This document shows, in pieces, positions 1 to 9,826 of a DNA stretch of 64,000 nucleotides. Below the pieces are notes generated by a model, which ran no database searches, had not been told where the DNA came from, and was given only the letters and a program-made list of their open reading frames with translations. The translations under genes and the position numbers were made by a program. Location of the stretch: assembly GCA_027704905.1 (NCBI GenBank), contig JANIIK010000687.1:86001-150000 (forward strand). Reading direction: 5' to 3'. The DNA comes from Muraenolepis orangiensis (lineage: Eukaryota; Chordata; Actinopteri; Gadiformes; Muraenolepididae). Positions within the stretch are counted from its first letter, which is position 1. Every line of letters starts with the position of its first letter.

Positions 1-462
1 CTCTCAGATGAAACCAAAAACTCGAATTAATTGTATTAATAAAATGTAATACAATTTAATGACATTTAATACAATTTAAATAAAATGAATGAATGAGAAT
101 CGTATCTGTGTTATATTACAGTGTTACGTTGATTTGTTTGTCTTTCTCGGTCCATGCACGACGCATTTGAGTGGTTTTGTGTTGGAAAAACAATGCAACC
201 AATCAGATATGTTTCTGGGTTGCTGGGAAGAATATCCTTTAACCAAAGTATTCCCGCTGACATTGGCCCTTAGACTGAATGAGAGCGTACGTTTGGATTG
301 ACAATTTGATCAACCAATCATATCGTGATTTGTAGCCAATGGGCGTATTCTTTTAGATTTCCCCGCAGCTCAATAGGGAGCTAGAAGGTGCAAGGTGGTG
401 GCTGGCGCGAGAGTGGATCTAGCGTAGTGTTACGTTTTCTACGTTGTTTTTTTTACGTCAAA
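1..462. other. AT-rich left flank, no gene recognised
   Basis: The first 300 bases are AT-rich and hold no convincing coding frame. From about 300 there are several CCAAT or ATTGG motifs, followed by a more GC-rich stretch that leads into the start codon at 463. This could be the promoter and 5' leader of the fragment that follows, but that is inference. Confidence 0.35.
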
Positions 463-845
463 ATGGCAACAGGTGAAGATGATGTCGTTGCGGATTTATT
501 GTCTGAACCATTTTCAAGACGACCATTTAATGTTAAGATGGACATTATTAAAAAAGGCCGTCCAACACCTGACAATCTGGAACTGACTCAAGTAGTTAAA
601 GCAGGCTATGTTCGCCATTTTCAGAGTAGCAACTTGGAACGATCCCCGTGGCTAACGGGCTCAACTAGCCAAAAGAGGCTCTACTAGCCACGAGAGGCTC
701 TACTGATGGGAGTGTTGCTGTTTGGGACCGACAAGAGAGCAGGGAATTGGAACTTATTTTGGATCTGAAAAGCGATCATCTTTATGACCTGATGGTGGTC
801 GAACAATTCATCCAGAAGGACAGGAGAATGGATTTGGTCTTTAAG
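463..845 (+). pseudogene. hAT-related ZMYM1-like N-terminal fragment
   Basis: The frame starts at ATG 463 and runs to a stop at 685-687. Its N-terminus is acidic (MATGEDDVVADLL), followed by RPTPDNLELTQ, a GYVRHFQ segment and a PWLTGS motif. That order resembles the entry to the TTF-type zinc finger of ZMYM1-like, hAT-derived proteins in fish, where a Cys-rich LYCFPCLLFG-type segment comes next. Here a short direct duplication (about 19 bp, near 652-692) interrupts the frame. A related LLFGTDK segment follows in another frame near 715-740. Nothing of the transposase core follows before 850. I read it as a broken remnant. The family assignment rests on remembered motif similarity only. Confidence 0.4.
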
Positions 846-1031
846 TGAACATCATTGGTGAGTGACACTCATTTGTCTTTGCTGGTTTTGTCTCAGTGTT
901 GCGTCTCGTTGAGCTGGTTGTTGCATTTTGTTTCCACACACTTGTTGACTGATTAGTTAATGGCTGACTTGGGTTTGTTAAGCATTGTTGTGCATTTGAA
1001 TTGAGAGTTTGGACTTGATCTTTCTTTGCAT
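846..1031. other. Unclassified spacer
   Basis: No gene, repeat or RNA feature is recognised here. The sequence is of ordinary composition. Confidence 0.3.
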
Positions 1032-1254
1032 CGCTTAACGTGAAAAGACTTGACGTAACTAAGAGTTACAAAACTGCGATCAATAATCACCAAATTTGCA
1101 TATGTTTTGTCATTAGCACTTTCACCTTTTCACTTTCATTTTGACAGGTGAAAGTGCTAATGACAAGACATATGCCAGAGACATTTGGTGATTATTGATC
1201 GCTATTTTGGAACTTAAAGTTCCAAAGTTACGTTAAGCCTTTTCACGTGAAGCG
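1032..1254. repeat. Large imperfect palindrome (foldback, possible MITE)
   Basis: Two arms of roughly 96 and 109 bases (1032-1127 and 1146-1254) are reverse complements with small indels, around an 18-base loop. The outer arms contain cttaacgtgaaaag and cttttcacgtgaag. Inner matches include aataatcaccaaat against atttggtgattatt, and the block cattagcactttcacct against its complement. No coding frame is present. It fits a foldback MITE or a recent inverted duplication. A transcript would form a long hairpin. Confidence 0.75.
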
Positions 1255-1483
1255 TGTTAGACCGGCCCTTTAACCGATAGCCTGTGTGTGATGGTCTGTG
1301 TTGGTCTGTTACTTCACTACATGGACACTGCTTTACCAACTATGGTACAATTGGAAATTGGCTGCGACAATCTGATCTTCCTAAATGAGATAAGGCATAA
1401 AGTGACTCCTCCGTGACGTCCGTCTGACTAGAACAACTGAATTTTCGAATGGTGGTGGTAATGGTGGGGGTGGTGTTCTACAG

Positions 1484-1909
1484 CAGGGGTTCCCAAAGTG
1501 GGGGTCGCGGGACCTCGAGGGGGGGGGGGGGTGCGCGGGACCCCGAGGCGGGGGGGGGGGGCGGGTCGCGAGATGATTTCAGAATCCTCTTGATGTGACC
1601 ATGAGGTTTTTATTGTTAATAATAACGTGTGCATAGATATTTTTATATATGTACGGGTGACGAATAAAGGAATTTTGATTCCGACAGATTCACGACAGTA
1701 TCATTTGCAGCTGAAAAAAAAGCCCCACACAATTTTCAATATCACGATTACCCCCCCCCCCCTTGGACTTCACGATGTTCTCGATGGTGAAGATCTGCGC
1801 ACACGTTGTTTTTAATGTTCCAGTCCCTCCGGTGATAGTGGGGGGGGGGGGGGGGGGGGGGGGGTCTGTTATGTTGGGGGTCGCGGGCTGAAAAGTTGGG
1901 GAACCCCTG
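1484..1909. mobile_element. Non-autonomous hAT element (MITE) with 8-bp TSD
   Basis: The ends are inverted: caggggttccc at the left and its complement ggggaacccctg at the right. They are flanked by an 8-base target duplication, ttctacag (1476-1483) and gtctacag (1910-1917), which matches at 7 of 8 bases. Terminal CAGGGGTTCCC and 8-bp duplications are typical of hAT elements. The 426-bp body has no transposase and carries long G runs (about 1518-1531, 1550-1562 and 1840-1864). Apparent frames across it on both strands are low-complexity. Confidence 0.75.
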
Positions 1910-1951
1910 GTCTACAGAAGGTCCAGTTGTGATAGACACGCTTCGCCACTG

Positions 1952-2258
1952 CTAAAAACAGTAGTCTTTCCGTTCCTCTGGTTGGGGCATAAATATTGAT
2001 AAAAACCATCTTCACCTCCTCATATTGGGCTTTTATTTTTAAAAGCCGGCCTTCCACTACCACCTCCTTAACATAAGAGAAAGGTTTAAAATGATTCGAG
2101 AATAAAATGCCCACTCCACCACTGTCAAAAGACTTGTGACTTAGAAACACATCTCCGCTCCATTCCTTCTTCCACTCACTTTCCATATCAAGACAGGCTC
2201 TTTTGAAAACGTTTCTCGCCCCATTTAAATTTAAAGTGCCAATTCTAAAATCACACAT
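1952..2258 (-). pseudogene. Tx1-like LINE ORF2 endonuclease N-terminus, truncated
   Basis: The minus strand from ATG 2258 encodes the start of an APE-type endonuclease (MCDFRIGTLNLNGARNV, then FLSHKSFDSGGVGILFS and MVFINIYAPTRGTERLLFL). It stops abruptly at 1952, where sequence unrelated to the LINE begins. Units B and C carry the same segment joined to the rest of the ORF. Retention of the 5' end with loss of the 3' end is the opposite of normal LINE 5' truncation, so this is a rearrangement breakpoint. The frame also lacks the catalytic QETH-type segment (see 30083-30628). Confidence 0.8.
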
Positions 2259-2360
2259 TTGTTATTTTTAAAAGGGCAGTCCAGCACCAAGAAAACCACA
2301 CAACGAAAAAAAACAAGACTGTTCAGAAGGCGTTATCGTTGGAGACCACCTCCAACTTTT
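2259..2360 (-). pseudogene. Remnant of LINE ORF1/ORF2 spacer and ORF1 end with deletion
   Basis: This matches 30629-30728 of unit B, then jumps to the equivalent of 31559. About 830 bases of the ORF1 region present in units B and C are absent. The join lies at about 2358, in a gaggacgtcactcc repeat. Confidence 0.7.
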
Positions 2361-3001
2361 GAGGACGTCACTCCGCTCCCACCGGAGGACGCCGCTCTGC
2401 TTCCGCCGGAGGACGCCGCTCCGCACCCGCCGGAGGACGTCGCTTCGCACCCGCCGGAGGTCGTCGCTTCGCACCCGCCGGAGGACGTCGCTCCGATTTC
2501 GTTTGAGGACGTCACTCCGCACCCGTCTAACGACGCCGCCCCGCACCCGCCGAACGACGTCGATCCGCACCGCCTGACGACGTAGCGCCGTACCCGCCTG
2601 ACGACGTCACGCGGCCCCCTTCTGCTGACGCCGCGCCCTATCCGCCCGACGATGTCGCGTGGCCCCCGTCTGTCGACTACAGAGGGGGTTCAGAGCAGAC
2701 CCCAGAGGAGACTCCAGAGAAGGTCCCGGAGGAGACCCCTAGAGGAGACCCCTGGAGGAGGGTCCAGAGGAGACCTCCAGAGAGGACTCCCACTGACCTG
2801 GGCAGAAGGGGTGGCTCTCTTCCCGGGCCCCGCCCGCCCACCAAATCTCCTCCACCCCCCCGGATCATCGACTGGGACGCAGACGGTCCAGAGGAGCGGG
2901 GTTGGCCCCCGCGCCGCTACTGTCGGGATCTGTTCTTTTCCCTCAACTGCCACCGAGAACACCCCTTCAAGCCGGGTTGGACGCCAGGAGGCGCCCGTTG
3001 A
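2359..3001 (+). pseudogene. Gypsy-type Pol C-terminal tail: 8-aa repeats and chromodomain-like end
   Basis: A 24-bp GC-rich repeat (about 2359-2640) encodes, on the plus strand, octapeptides of the type EDVAPHPP. A missing C near 2571 shifts the frame. The continuing frame reads through further repeats into IIDWDADGPEERGW, then FFSLNCHREHPFKPG, and stops at 2999-3001. DWxxxGPEERxW followed by xFHRxHPxxPG is the chromodomain signature at the end of fish Gypsy integrases. A purine run and an LTR follow directly. The rest of Gag-Pol is absent. The repeat is also open on the minus strand, but the chromodomain match and the LTR fix the plus orientation for the distal part. Confidence 0.6.
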
Positions 3002-3012
3002 GGGGGGGGTAC

Positions 3013-3431
3013 TGTCACGGCTACGGTGGTTGGCAGGGGGCGTGGCCAAGCCACGTGCGCTGGCCACACACACACACACACCTGAACACAATCTCCCCGG
3101 GTAATTGCTTATCACCTCACCTGGGGTATATAGACGTTGTCTTTCCTTTACCCCAGCGTGAGGTCGTTACTCTACTATGCACGAAGTTCTCCCGTCTGAT
3201 ACCCATCGCCTGCCAACTACCTGCTAGTACTCCACACCCGATACCCCCGGTACAGACTCCTCCCCCTGTCCCGGACTACCCGCCGGTCAACTGCCTGCCG
3301 GTACTCCGCGGATCGTCTCCACAATGCACTCTTGTGACTGTGTGTGTGTTTGGTGCAAAAAAAGCCGTTCGTATCACTCCACTTGTCGGCGTCTGCGTTC
3401 GGGGTCCACCCCACTCCCCCTCACCGTGACA
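3013..3431 (+). mobile_element. LTR of Gypsy-type retrotransposon (unit A)
   Basis: The block starts TGTCACGG and ends CCGTGACA, a terminal inverted repeat of the LTR type. It is preceded by a polypurine run (gagggggggg), which is the expected plus-strand primer site. Inside are a TATA-like tatata near 3127 and an (AC)n run near 3066. This copy is 419 bp, against 413 bp in units B and C because of the longer AC run. No 5' LTR or internal body is seen. Confidence 0.7.
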
Positions 3432-3435
3432 AATA

Positions 3436-3683
3436 TATTAACGGTATTATGTTAACATCATCACAGCAATATATAACAGTATTATCTTAACATCATCACA
3501 GTAATATAGTAACAGTATTATCTTAACATCATCACAGTAATATAGTAACAGTATTATCTTAACATCATCACAGTAATATAGTAACAGTATTATCTTAACA
3601 TCATCACAGTAATATAGTAACAGTATTATCTTAACATCATCACAGTAATATAGTAACAGTATTATCTTAACATCATCACATTG
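3436..3683. repeat. 36-bp minisatellite, about 7 copies
   Basis: The unit reads atcttaacatcatcacagta then atatagtaacagtatt, and abuts the LTR. Units B (32630-32805) and C (57396-57570) hold about 5 copies. Confidence 0.9.
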
Positions 3684-3689
3684 ATATCT

Positions 3690-5144
3690 TGACTCATGCT
3701 AAATGGGTTCATCCTGTCTTGTTCTTCCTTCCTGTTTAGGGTCAACTGAACCATGAAGACTCTTCTCCCGTTCAGCTTAAAGCAGCACAGAGTAGACTGC
3801 TGCTCATTTACAATCATTACTAACAGCCTTCAGCTAACTTCACATGCTATGAGTGATCAATTACAATAACATTCATATGTGCTTTGATTTAGAAATGAGT
3901 CATCAGTCATAAACCTCCAATCTGTCACTTGGAAACTACGGCAACATCACCTTGCCTGTGGACGGCCATTTTGGTTTGGTTCCCGCCGCTTCACCTTGTA
4001 GCGTTTGAATTATGCTATTTGGTTTTATAATATTTATGATGTTTAAAATAATGTTTAAAGATTCATATCAATGTATTACCCCTGAGAAGTGCATTGGTTT
4101 GATTCAGTTTTTATACAATGGTAAACCGGTGTGTTTTTCAATGTTTCATTTGAAATGTATTCCAGTGGTTTATTGTCATGTTCTTGTGCTTATTATGTGT
4201 TTGTAATGGTTTGAAGTAAGTTTGATGAAGGACTTTTATTTTGAAGAGGTTCTGGACGGATGAGGAAGGGAAGCTGGCGTGAGGGGAGAGGAGGAGGGCG
4301 GGAGGAGATGAGAAGTGTGCGGAGAAAAGGAAAAGAGTTTGACTAGTTAAAAAGTTAGGAATATTTACTGTGAAGAACCAAATACGAGTTGTGTGTACTC
4401 ATTTGAGTTTAAGTATTAATTCCGAAAGTTTAGTGTTACATTTCAGTAAATATATGATCGCTATTTTTGAGGATCATCAGCTGGCTAAGTCGGACATTTA
4501 AGTTGGCCGTTGCTAGGCTACACCGGCCGTTTTTCTGAGACCATCGCATGTGAGTCGACGACGAGGGATACACCCACACACTGAGAGAAGACGGCGAGGA
4601 AAAAGGACAGAGTTAGCGGCGTGGACGGTCTTGGTATGAGGAGCACGCGGTGGAGGCAGTTTGTTAGCTTGTTAGGCAGTTTGGTAGAGGGAACGGGCCT
4701 TAGTCCATCCACATGGCCAACTAAAGGGTACCCACACTGCCATTTCAAACCCCGGGTCTTTTTGGTTTGGTTTTATTGGCCAGTGTTTTATTATGCAATT
4801 GAGTGTATGTATTTTCTATGCTGATGCCCCGTTTGGCTAAATAAATGTAAACTTTTACATGAAGTATTTGTGTTGAATATGGGTTTCTATTCAATTGAGC
4901 CTAGCAGTATTTTACATACATTCTTTGAGGTGTAACTCAAAGTGGGGGCTCACACTTTTGATACTGGTAAATGTAAGGGAGGTAGATTATATAGCGTTTA
5001 ATAATAGCCATTTCCATAGGCTATCCCAGGCCTCTTGGACAGCCTGTGCTAAACAGCCACCCTAGACATATATCCTGCCTGGTAACTCATTTAAGCTCCT
5101 CCCTTGTGTATCATTCAGGTGTTCATGGTAACACATTTAGATTC
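3690..5144. other. Unclassified duplicated DNA
   Basis: About 1.45 kb is shared with 32806-35600 in unit B. I find no convincing protein. A pyrimidine run ending in gtttag near 3740 resembles a splice acceptor but leads into early stops. An AATAAA lies near 4840. The point matching ggtagattatatagcg (4981-4996) is the empty site of the pogo insertion of unit B. A 24-bp run (around 4275-4300) is missing in B. This may be an old retroelement, but I cannot name it. Confidence 0.4.
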
Positions 5145-5300
5145 ATTTTAGTTCTATTTTGTTTATACTAGTTTAGTTTAGTTAGTTGTTATTTAGTTTT
5201 TAGGTATTAGTATATTTTGTATGCATTTATTCCCCTTGTTTCAACTGTTGTACCTTAATTTCCCTCGGGATGAATAAAGTCATCTTGAATCTTGAATCTT
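5145..5300 (+). mobile_element. 3' tail of a fish non-LTR retrotransposon
   Basis: The stretch ends ccctcgggatgaataaagtc followed by repeats of cttgaat. This is a common fish LINE 3' end with a short terminal repeat. The same tail occurs at 35605-35760 (same strand) and inverted at 7076-7206. No coding part remains. Confidence 0.6.
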
Positions 5301-5349
5301 AATAGACTATAGTGATACACCTGTTTACATTCAGTTCAGTGGGGCAGGT

Positions 5350-5350
<1 letters not shown>

Positions 5351-5387
<37 letters not shown>
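5351..5387. repeat. (TG)n microsatellite
   Basis: This is an uninterrupted TG dinucleotide run, also present in unit B at about 35813-35848. Confidence 0.95.
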
Positions 5388-5524
5388 CTGCCCTCCCCCC
5401 GCACGGCGAGACTGAATCACTACTGGTGCTATTGCTGACATGCAGTTCATTCTGTGCAAGGCGAGGGGGACATGAGAGTTGGGGTTTGTGTGTAGAAGGA
5501 ACTCAACTGTTCACCTGTGAGTTC

Positions 5525-5752
5525 GGCAGGATAGCTCAGGAGGTAGAGCGGTCACCTCACAACAAGGTTGCTTGTTCGATCCCCGGCTCCTCCTAGCAAA
5601 AACTGTCGAGGTGTCCTTGAGGAAGACCCTAACCCTCCTCCCTTATACTGCTGTCCCCGGGCGCTGTATAAGTAGCTGCCCACTGCTCCTAATACTAGGA
5701 TGGGTTAAATGCAGAGAACACAAAACACACTCCAGATTTGTTGTTGTTGTTT
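5525..5752 (+). mobile_element. tRNA-derived SINE (unit A)
   Basis: The 5' part looks like a tRNA: an A-box-like tagctcaggaggtagagcg (from 5532) and a B box gttcgatcccc (5574-5584). It continues into the usual fish SINE body (gtgtccttgaggaagaccct, then gctgcccactgctcc) and the tail ggatgggttaaatgcagag, ending in (TTG)n. Its continuation past the tRNA-like region, and its copies elsewhere, show it is a SINE and not a tRNA gene. Internal Pol III promoter boxes are retained. Confidence 0.8.
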
Positions 5753-5807
5753 GAGTACCTTCCTTCAGACACAAAGAACTAGCACCAGAGAGTGCCGCAT
5801 TTACGTC

Positions 5808-5840
5808 AACACACACACACACACACACATACACACACAC
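5808..5840. repeat. (CA)n microsatellite at a unit A/B divergence point
   Basis: The AC run is shared with unit B (about 36268-36296). Beyond it the two units differ completely until about 9890 (A) and 37215 (B). Confidence 0.9.
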
Positions 5841-6332
5841 CGGTGGCGGCTCGTCCATAGGGGGCGCTCGGGCGCCGCCCCACCTGGTTGAGAGAGGAAT
5901 TTTCTTTTTTTAGATTTTTTGACCCCTAAAAATAAACTAAACATGTTTAAAATGAATAATAATTACTCATTTTAAGTATGTTTGTGTTTAAAATGCACAA
6001 TAACGTTAATATAGCAAATATAAATCATTGTTTTGTGCGTGCTATTCTCCCCCCTCGTTTGTCGTTGACGTCACTCTCATAGAAATCTGGTACCTACCTC
6101 CAAACCTGGGCGCAAGACCGGTGCGCCCAGGAACTCCGCGTCACTGCGCGCAAGCGGCCAATGAAAATGGATCAAGCTAATAAATGTAGCCTATCAAGGG
6201 TCCTAAATACGATCTTCGGGGGCGCAGATTCAGTCACGCATGCGCCACTCAATAGGCCTTTATCACACTTCCTGCTTCCGGAGCCGTGAGCAGTGTACTC
6301 TTTCTTCCGGTAGTTACCCCAGATACATGACA
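5841..6332. other. Unit A-specific DNA, possible DNA-transposon end
   Basis: It starts ggtggcggctcgtccatagg followed by a gggcgctcgggcgccgcccc stretch, which resembles termini of fish DNA transposons. The matching far end was not found. AT-rich DNA follows, then a GC-rich stretch with a CRE-like gacgtcac and several GC boxes leading to the THAP-like remnant. No open gene is present. Confidence 0.35.
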
Positions 6333-6576
6333 AACTGTGGCCGCCTCCTCTCCTCTCTGTTGTTGTAGTGTCCCGGCTGCTCAACGTCTAAACAAAGACA
6401 GCCCTACCTCAGTTTACACCATTACCCAAAGACAAACTCCTCCGCAAGTCTTGTGTGAGGCTGATAAGGAGGATGAAGGTCCCTGGTTTCATGTTCTCAG
6501 GGGTAGCGCGTATGTCTGCAGTTTGCACTTTGACAAGGAGAGCATATACGTCTCGAAAGGTGGGCGGAATAGGCTA
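6333..6576 (+). pseudogene. THAP-type zinc finger remnant with frameshifts
   Basis: Pieces of a THAP domain are visible in more than one frame: an N-terminal MTNCGRLL, then PGCSTSKQRQPYLSLHHYPK and KDKLLRKSCVRLIRR. After a frame change comes SAYVCSLHFDKE. The order C..C.. HHYPK ..LRKSW-like.. VCSLHF matches the C2CH zinc-binding and AVPTIF-like layout of THAP domains, found in host factors and P-element-type transposases. Stops and shifts near 6369 and 6480 prevent translation. No downstream domain is visible. Confidence 0.55.
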
Positions 6577-6693
6577 ATAATGTCGGGTATGTGTGTGATT
6601 AAAAGCACTGGTCCTGACCCCCACACACACTCCATCCGAATAGAGCCACATATTGTCGGGTATGTGTGTGATTTAAAGCACTGGTCCCAAAAG

Positions 6694-7075
6694 TAGGGCT
6701 GGGCGATACGGACCAAAACCCGGTATTTTTTGGCTGCGTCGCGATATACGATATATATAGATATATACATATCTCCATCTATATATATAGATATATAGAT
6801 ATATACATATCTCTATCTATAGGTATTTTATACAAATTCTTGTGGCATTGTGGCATTAACTCAATGCCACATGTATGATGTCACAAGCACTTTTATTTTA
6901 AGACAACTCATATTCACAAGAATAACAGGCATTCCCTTTTAGAAAATATACAGCTGCACACTACATATTAACACGTAAATGAAAAGGTACATTGAAATAA
7001 TCAAAATCCATCAAATAAATCTCCTATATTATATACATAGGCATACCTCTGCTTCTACACAAAATCACCTTCGTT
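6694..7075. repeat. AT-rich repeat region with gatata motifs
   Basis: It begins with gggctgggcgatacgg, a motif seen at the start of many fish non-autonomous repeats. An irregular run of tatata, gatata and tctatc units (6740-6830) follows, then AT-rich single-copy DNA. No gene is recognised. Confidence 0.5.
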
Positions 7076-7206
7076 ATTCAAGATTCAAGATGACTTTATT
7101 TATCCGGAGGGAAATTAAGGTGCAACAGTTGAGACAGGGGGAATAAATGCACACAAAGTATACTAATACCTAAAAACTAAATAACAACAAAATAAACTAG
7201 TATAAA
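7076..7206 (-). mobile_element. Inverted copy of the LINE 3' tail
   Basis: This is the reverse complement of the 5145-5300 tail, including aataaagtcatcttgaatc. It lies 1.9 kb away in opposite orientation. Confidence 0.65.
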
Positions 7207-7333
7207 CAAAATATAACTAAATGAAATGTAAATGTATGTGTTATATGGCGATATATCCAGATAGAGCCACAAGACAATGTCGGGGAATTGTATGATTCGG
7301 ATTTCGACTTCTTCACTGAAGAGTGTTCATTCA

Positions 7334-8277
7334 CTAGTTGAACCACATCGTCTGGACCGACTTTTGTAAGGTTATGCAGCGATGTTGTCCAGCGATAACT
7401 GTCCACCATGGTGAATGCCAAGCTGAATGCATTAACCGGAACTTGGGATACACTGCTTCAGCGATTTTTAACGGGTACTTCCGGCGTTCTAATCTAACGT
7501 GATATAGGCATAACAGGCCACACAAGATCTTGCATATTCCAGGTTGTGGTTGAAGGTGTCGTAGGTTGGCTCCTAAGGACAGCACTGCAGGGTCAGGAAG
7601 GGGTCCTACAAACACAAGTAACAGGAACCATTCATCAGTCAATTCAATCAGTAAAGCACCATCTGAAGGTTTTAATATTATGCCCATGTTCTAAAAAAAA
7701 CTACACAATAAGTGATGAAATTAATAAAAATGATAAACATACCTGCATAGGCTCGATACAGCGTGGATTTGACACTGCTGCGTCCAGGAGCCTTAGGCTT
7801 CCGGACCACAAGTTCATCCGTGGGTTCCGGACTTATCCCCTGGAATGACACAAAAAGAAAATAGAGTGTCAGAGAATATCGGGATAATTCAACACGCAAG
7901 TCATATTGTACATCCCTCTTCAGGGAACTGCTGCTTTGAGAAATAGAGGGAAACTCCATGCAAATGTATACACTTTAAGTGATGTGTTGGTCTTGCGAGT
8001 CTTAAATGCTAGAATCTTAAACATCTTTGAGTAGTCTATACAGTATGTATAGCTATATCTGAGGGATCCAGACAAAACATACCTGTGTCCTGGGTCGGTG
8101 CCATGACTGAATCTCACTGGTGCAGGCCAGTGGTGTTTGCACACTTTTCACCCCCATGTTGCTGTAGTGAGCCGTCTGGAATAGGAGTGCGACCACGTGA
8201 TTACACAACACCTTTGCAGCAGCACACAAACAGGAGCATCCATTTAACTGCACGGGTGTGACTGCACGCAGCACAAT
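7334..8277 (-). CDS. SWIM zinc-finger protein fragment, three phase-consistent exons
   Basis: Three minus-strand exons can be built with proper splice sites. Exon 8277-8083 follows an acceptor (ttctccatttctag) and ends at a gtatgt donor. Exon 7839-7743 follows tcattccag and ends at gtatgt. Exon 7605-7334 follows cttgtgtttgtag and ends in a stop. Phases 0 and 1 agree, giving 187 codons. The first exon has CSC...LCNH, the CxCxnCxH SWIM zinc-binding pattern, then FQTAHYSNMG and a WHRPRTQ motif. The second has GRSSVKSTLYRAYA, the third GPLPDPAVLSLG. This resembles fish SWIM-domain proteins that often also carry a YqaJ-like nuclease domain, but that domain is not seen here. The 5' exons are missing, as the pogo element lies directly upstream. 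It is a partial gene or a recently broken copy. Confidence 0.55.
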
Positions 8278-8342
8278 CTAGAAATGGAGAACATGTACAA
8301 AAAATGAGAGAATCTGCAACAGCAGACATGGAGCAGGATATA
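8278..8342. other. Intron-like remnant up to the pogo insertion
   Basis: This short stretch between the first SWIM exon acceptor and the TA target of the transposon holds no feature beyond the polypyrimidine tract. Confidence 0.4.
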
Positions 8343-9673
8343 CCGTATTGACCCGAATATAAGACGACCCCGATTATAAGACGACCCCTCTTTTTCAAGA
8401 CTCATTTTTGGAGAAAAAAAAATTTGAAGACCAAATATTTTTTTTTTGAAAGAAAATCATTTTATTTGAAAATAATGATAACACACATCACACATTGTGT
8501 TCAAATTTGCCTAACTTGGCGAACAAAAAGAAAACAGGCTAGATAGATAGCAATAAAACAGTAGTGCAATAAAACGGTAGCGCAATAAAACAGTAGAGCA
8601 ATGCAACAGTACAACATTTCAGAACATCAGTCTATTGGTCACATCACGTCTTCTCATTCAGCTCGTCTTCTACATCGCTGGGTTGTTCGCTCTCACTCCC
8701 GCTATCGTCACTCACGTTGTCCGCTTCCCCGTCTCCTCCCACATCACGTCATCCTCGCTGCCATCCATGGCATTTGATACGCAGCATTTCTTAACCCATT
8801 AATGATGCTTTCTGGGGAAACGTCAGCCCATGCTTGCAATATCCATTCACAGAGCAAACGTACTGCAGGCTTTTGGATTTTTCCAGACGGTGTCAGTGCG
8901 TGATCACCAGCCAGGAGCCACTCTGTGTATCTCTTGCGCAGATTGCGCAGCTGGCTTGTCATTCCGCCCGGTATGATCACTAGGTCACCTAGTGATCATC
9001 ACTCTTTCACTTTTTGACTGGCTCAGTCAAGTGTCCACGGAAAGCATCCAGAATCAACATATTCCTCTTCTTTCTGAGTCCCCCACGCCGTCTGCCCCAC
9101 ACCACCTTGACCAACTTGCCAGTCCACCACAAACTCCGTCTCCATCCAGCCCTTTGCCTGGGCGCCTACGATAACGCCAGCTGGCTGCCTCTTTAGGTGC
9201 AGTCACTGCCTCTTTAGGTGCAGTCACTGCCTCTTTAGGTACAGTCTTGCGTTTTAAAACCACGTACGGGGGAAGTTTTGTCCCATCTGCGAGGCGCGTT
9301 AACATGACCGTTACTCGGCTCTTCTCGTTTCCAGTAGACTTCACAATCACTGATTTGTCGCCTTTCTTATGCACTGTGACAGATGTTGGCATGTCAAAAT
9401 ACACAGGCGTTTTTCTTTTTTCAAGTTGGTCGCTGTGTCTCTCCATTTCTATCTCTCCAGGTAACTGTTTTTATGTACTGTTACTTTAAGACTTTGAGTT
9501 TCTTTAAGTGTCGCGCGGTGTCTCGGAACACTCGTTTGGCGCGATCTGTTGTTGCGCAATTCCATGTGCAATTACGGTACATCGAAAAGTCTAAACCCCG
9601 ATTATAAGACGACCCCTCTTTTTCAGATTTTTTTCTCGGAAAAAAAACCCGTCTTATATTCGGGTCAATACGG
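8343..9673 (-). mobile_element. Pogo/Tigger-type DNA transposon copy 1, 1331 bp
   Basis: Inverted termini (ccgtattgacccgaatataa at the left, its complement at the right) are flanked by the target dinucleotide TA (8341-8342 and 9674-9675). A subterminal cgattataagacgacccctc also occurs at both ends. The interior encodes, on the minus strand, broken parts of a DDE transposase. An identical-length copy lies at 34117-35447 in unit B, in opposite orientation and at an unrelated position. This copy interrupts sequence upstream of the SWIM exons. Confidence 0.85.
8744..9446 (-). pseudogene. Pogo-type DDE transposase remnant (copy 1)
   Basis: The frame from ATG 9446 has TPVYFDMPTSVTV with the first DDE aspartate (FDMP). 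It is followed by a 7-aa tandem repeat (PKEAVTA) and then a frameshift. LILDAFRGHL with the second aspartate and DLVIIPGGMTSQL with the third occur in other frames. The segment normally between TSQL and RKRYTEWLLAG is shortened. The N-terminal CENP-B-like DNA-binding region is absent. Pogo/Tigger transposases are usually 500 or more residues, so this element depends on transposase supplied elsewhere. Confidence 0.7.
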
Positions 9674-9675
9674 TA

Positions 9676-9826
9676 TATACACACACACATATATATATAT
9701 ACACATATATATATACACATATATATACACATATATATATATACACACATATATATATATACATATACACACACATATATATATATATATACACACAAAT
9801 CTGGAGGATTTATTGGTCACATACAT

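Noticed and set aside
2652..3104. 150-aa frame starting MSRGPRLSTTEG (also 31852 and 56618)
   Set aside because: It is out of frame with the chromodomain-like reading and crosses into the LTR.
5525..5600. tRNA gene
   Set aside because: A- and B-box motifs are present, but they continue into a SINE body and tail, and related copies exist in the window.
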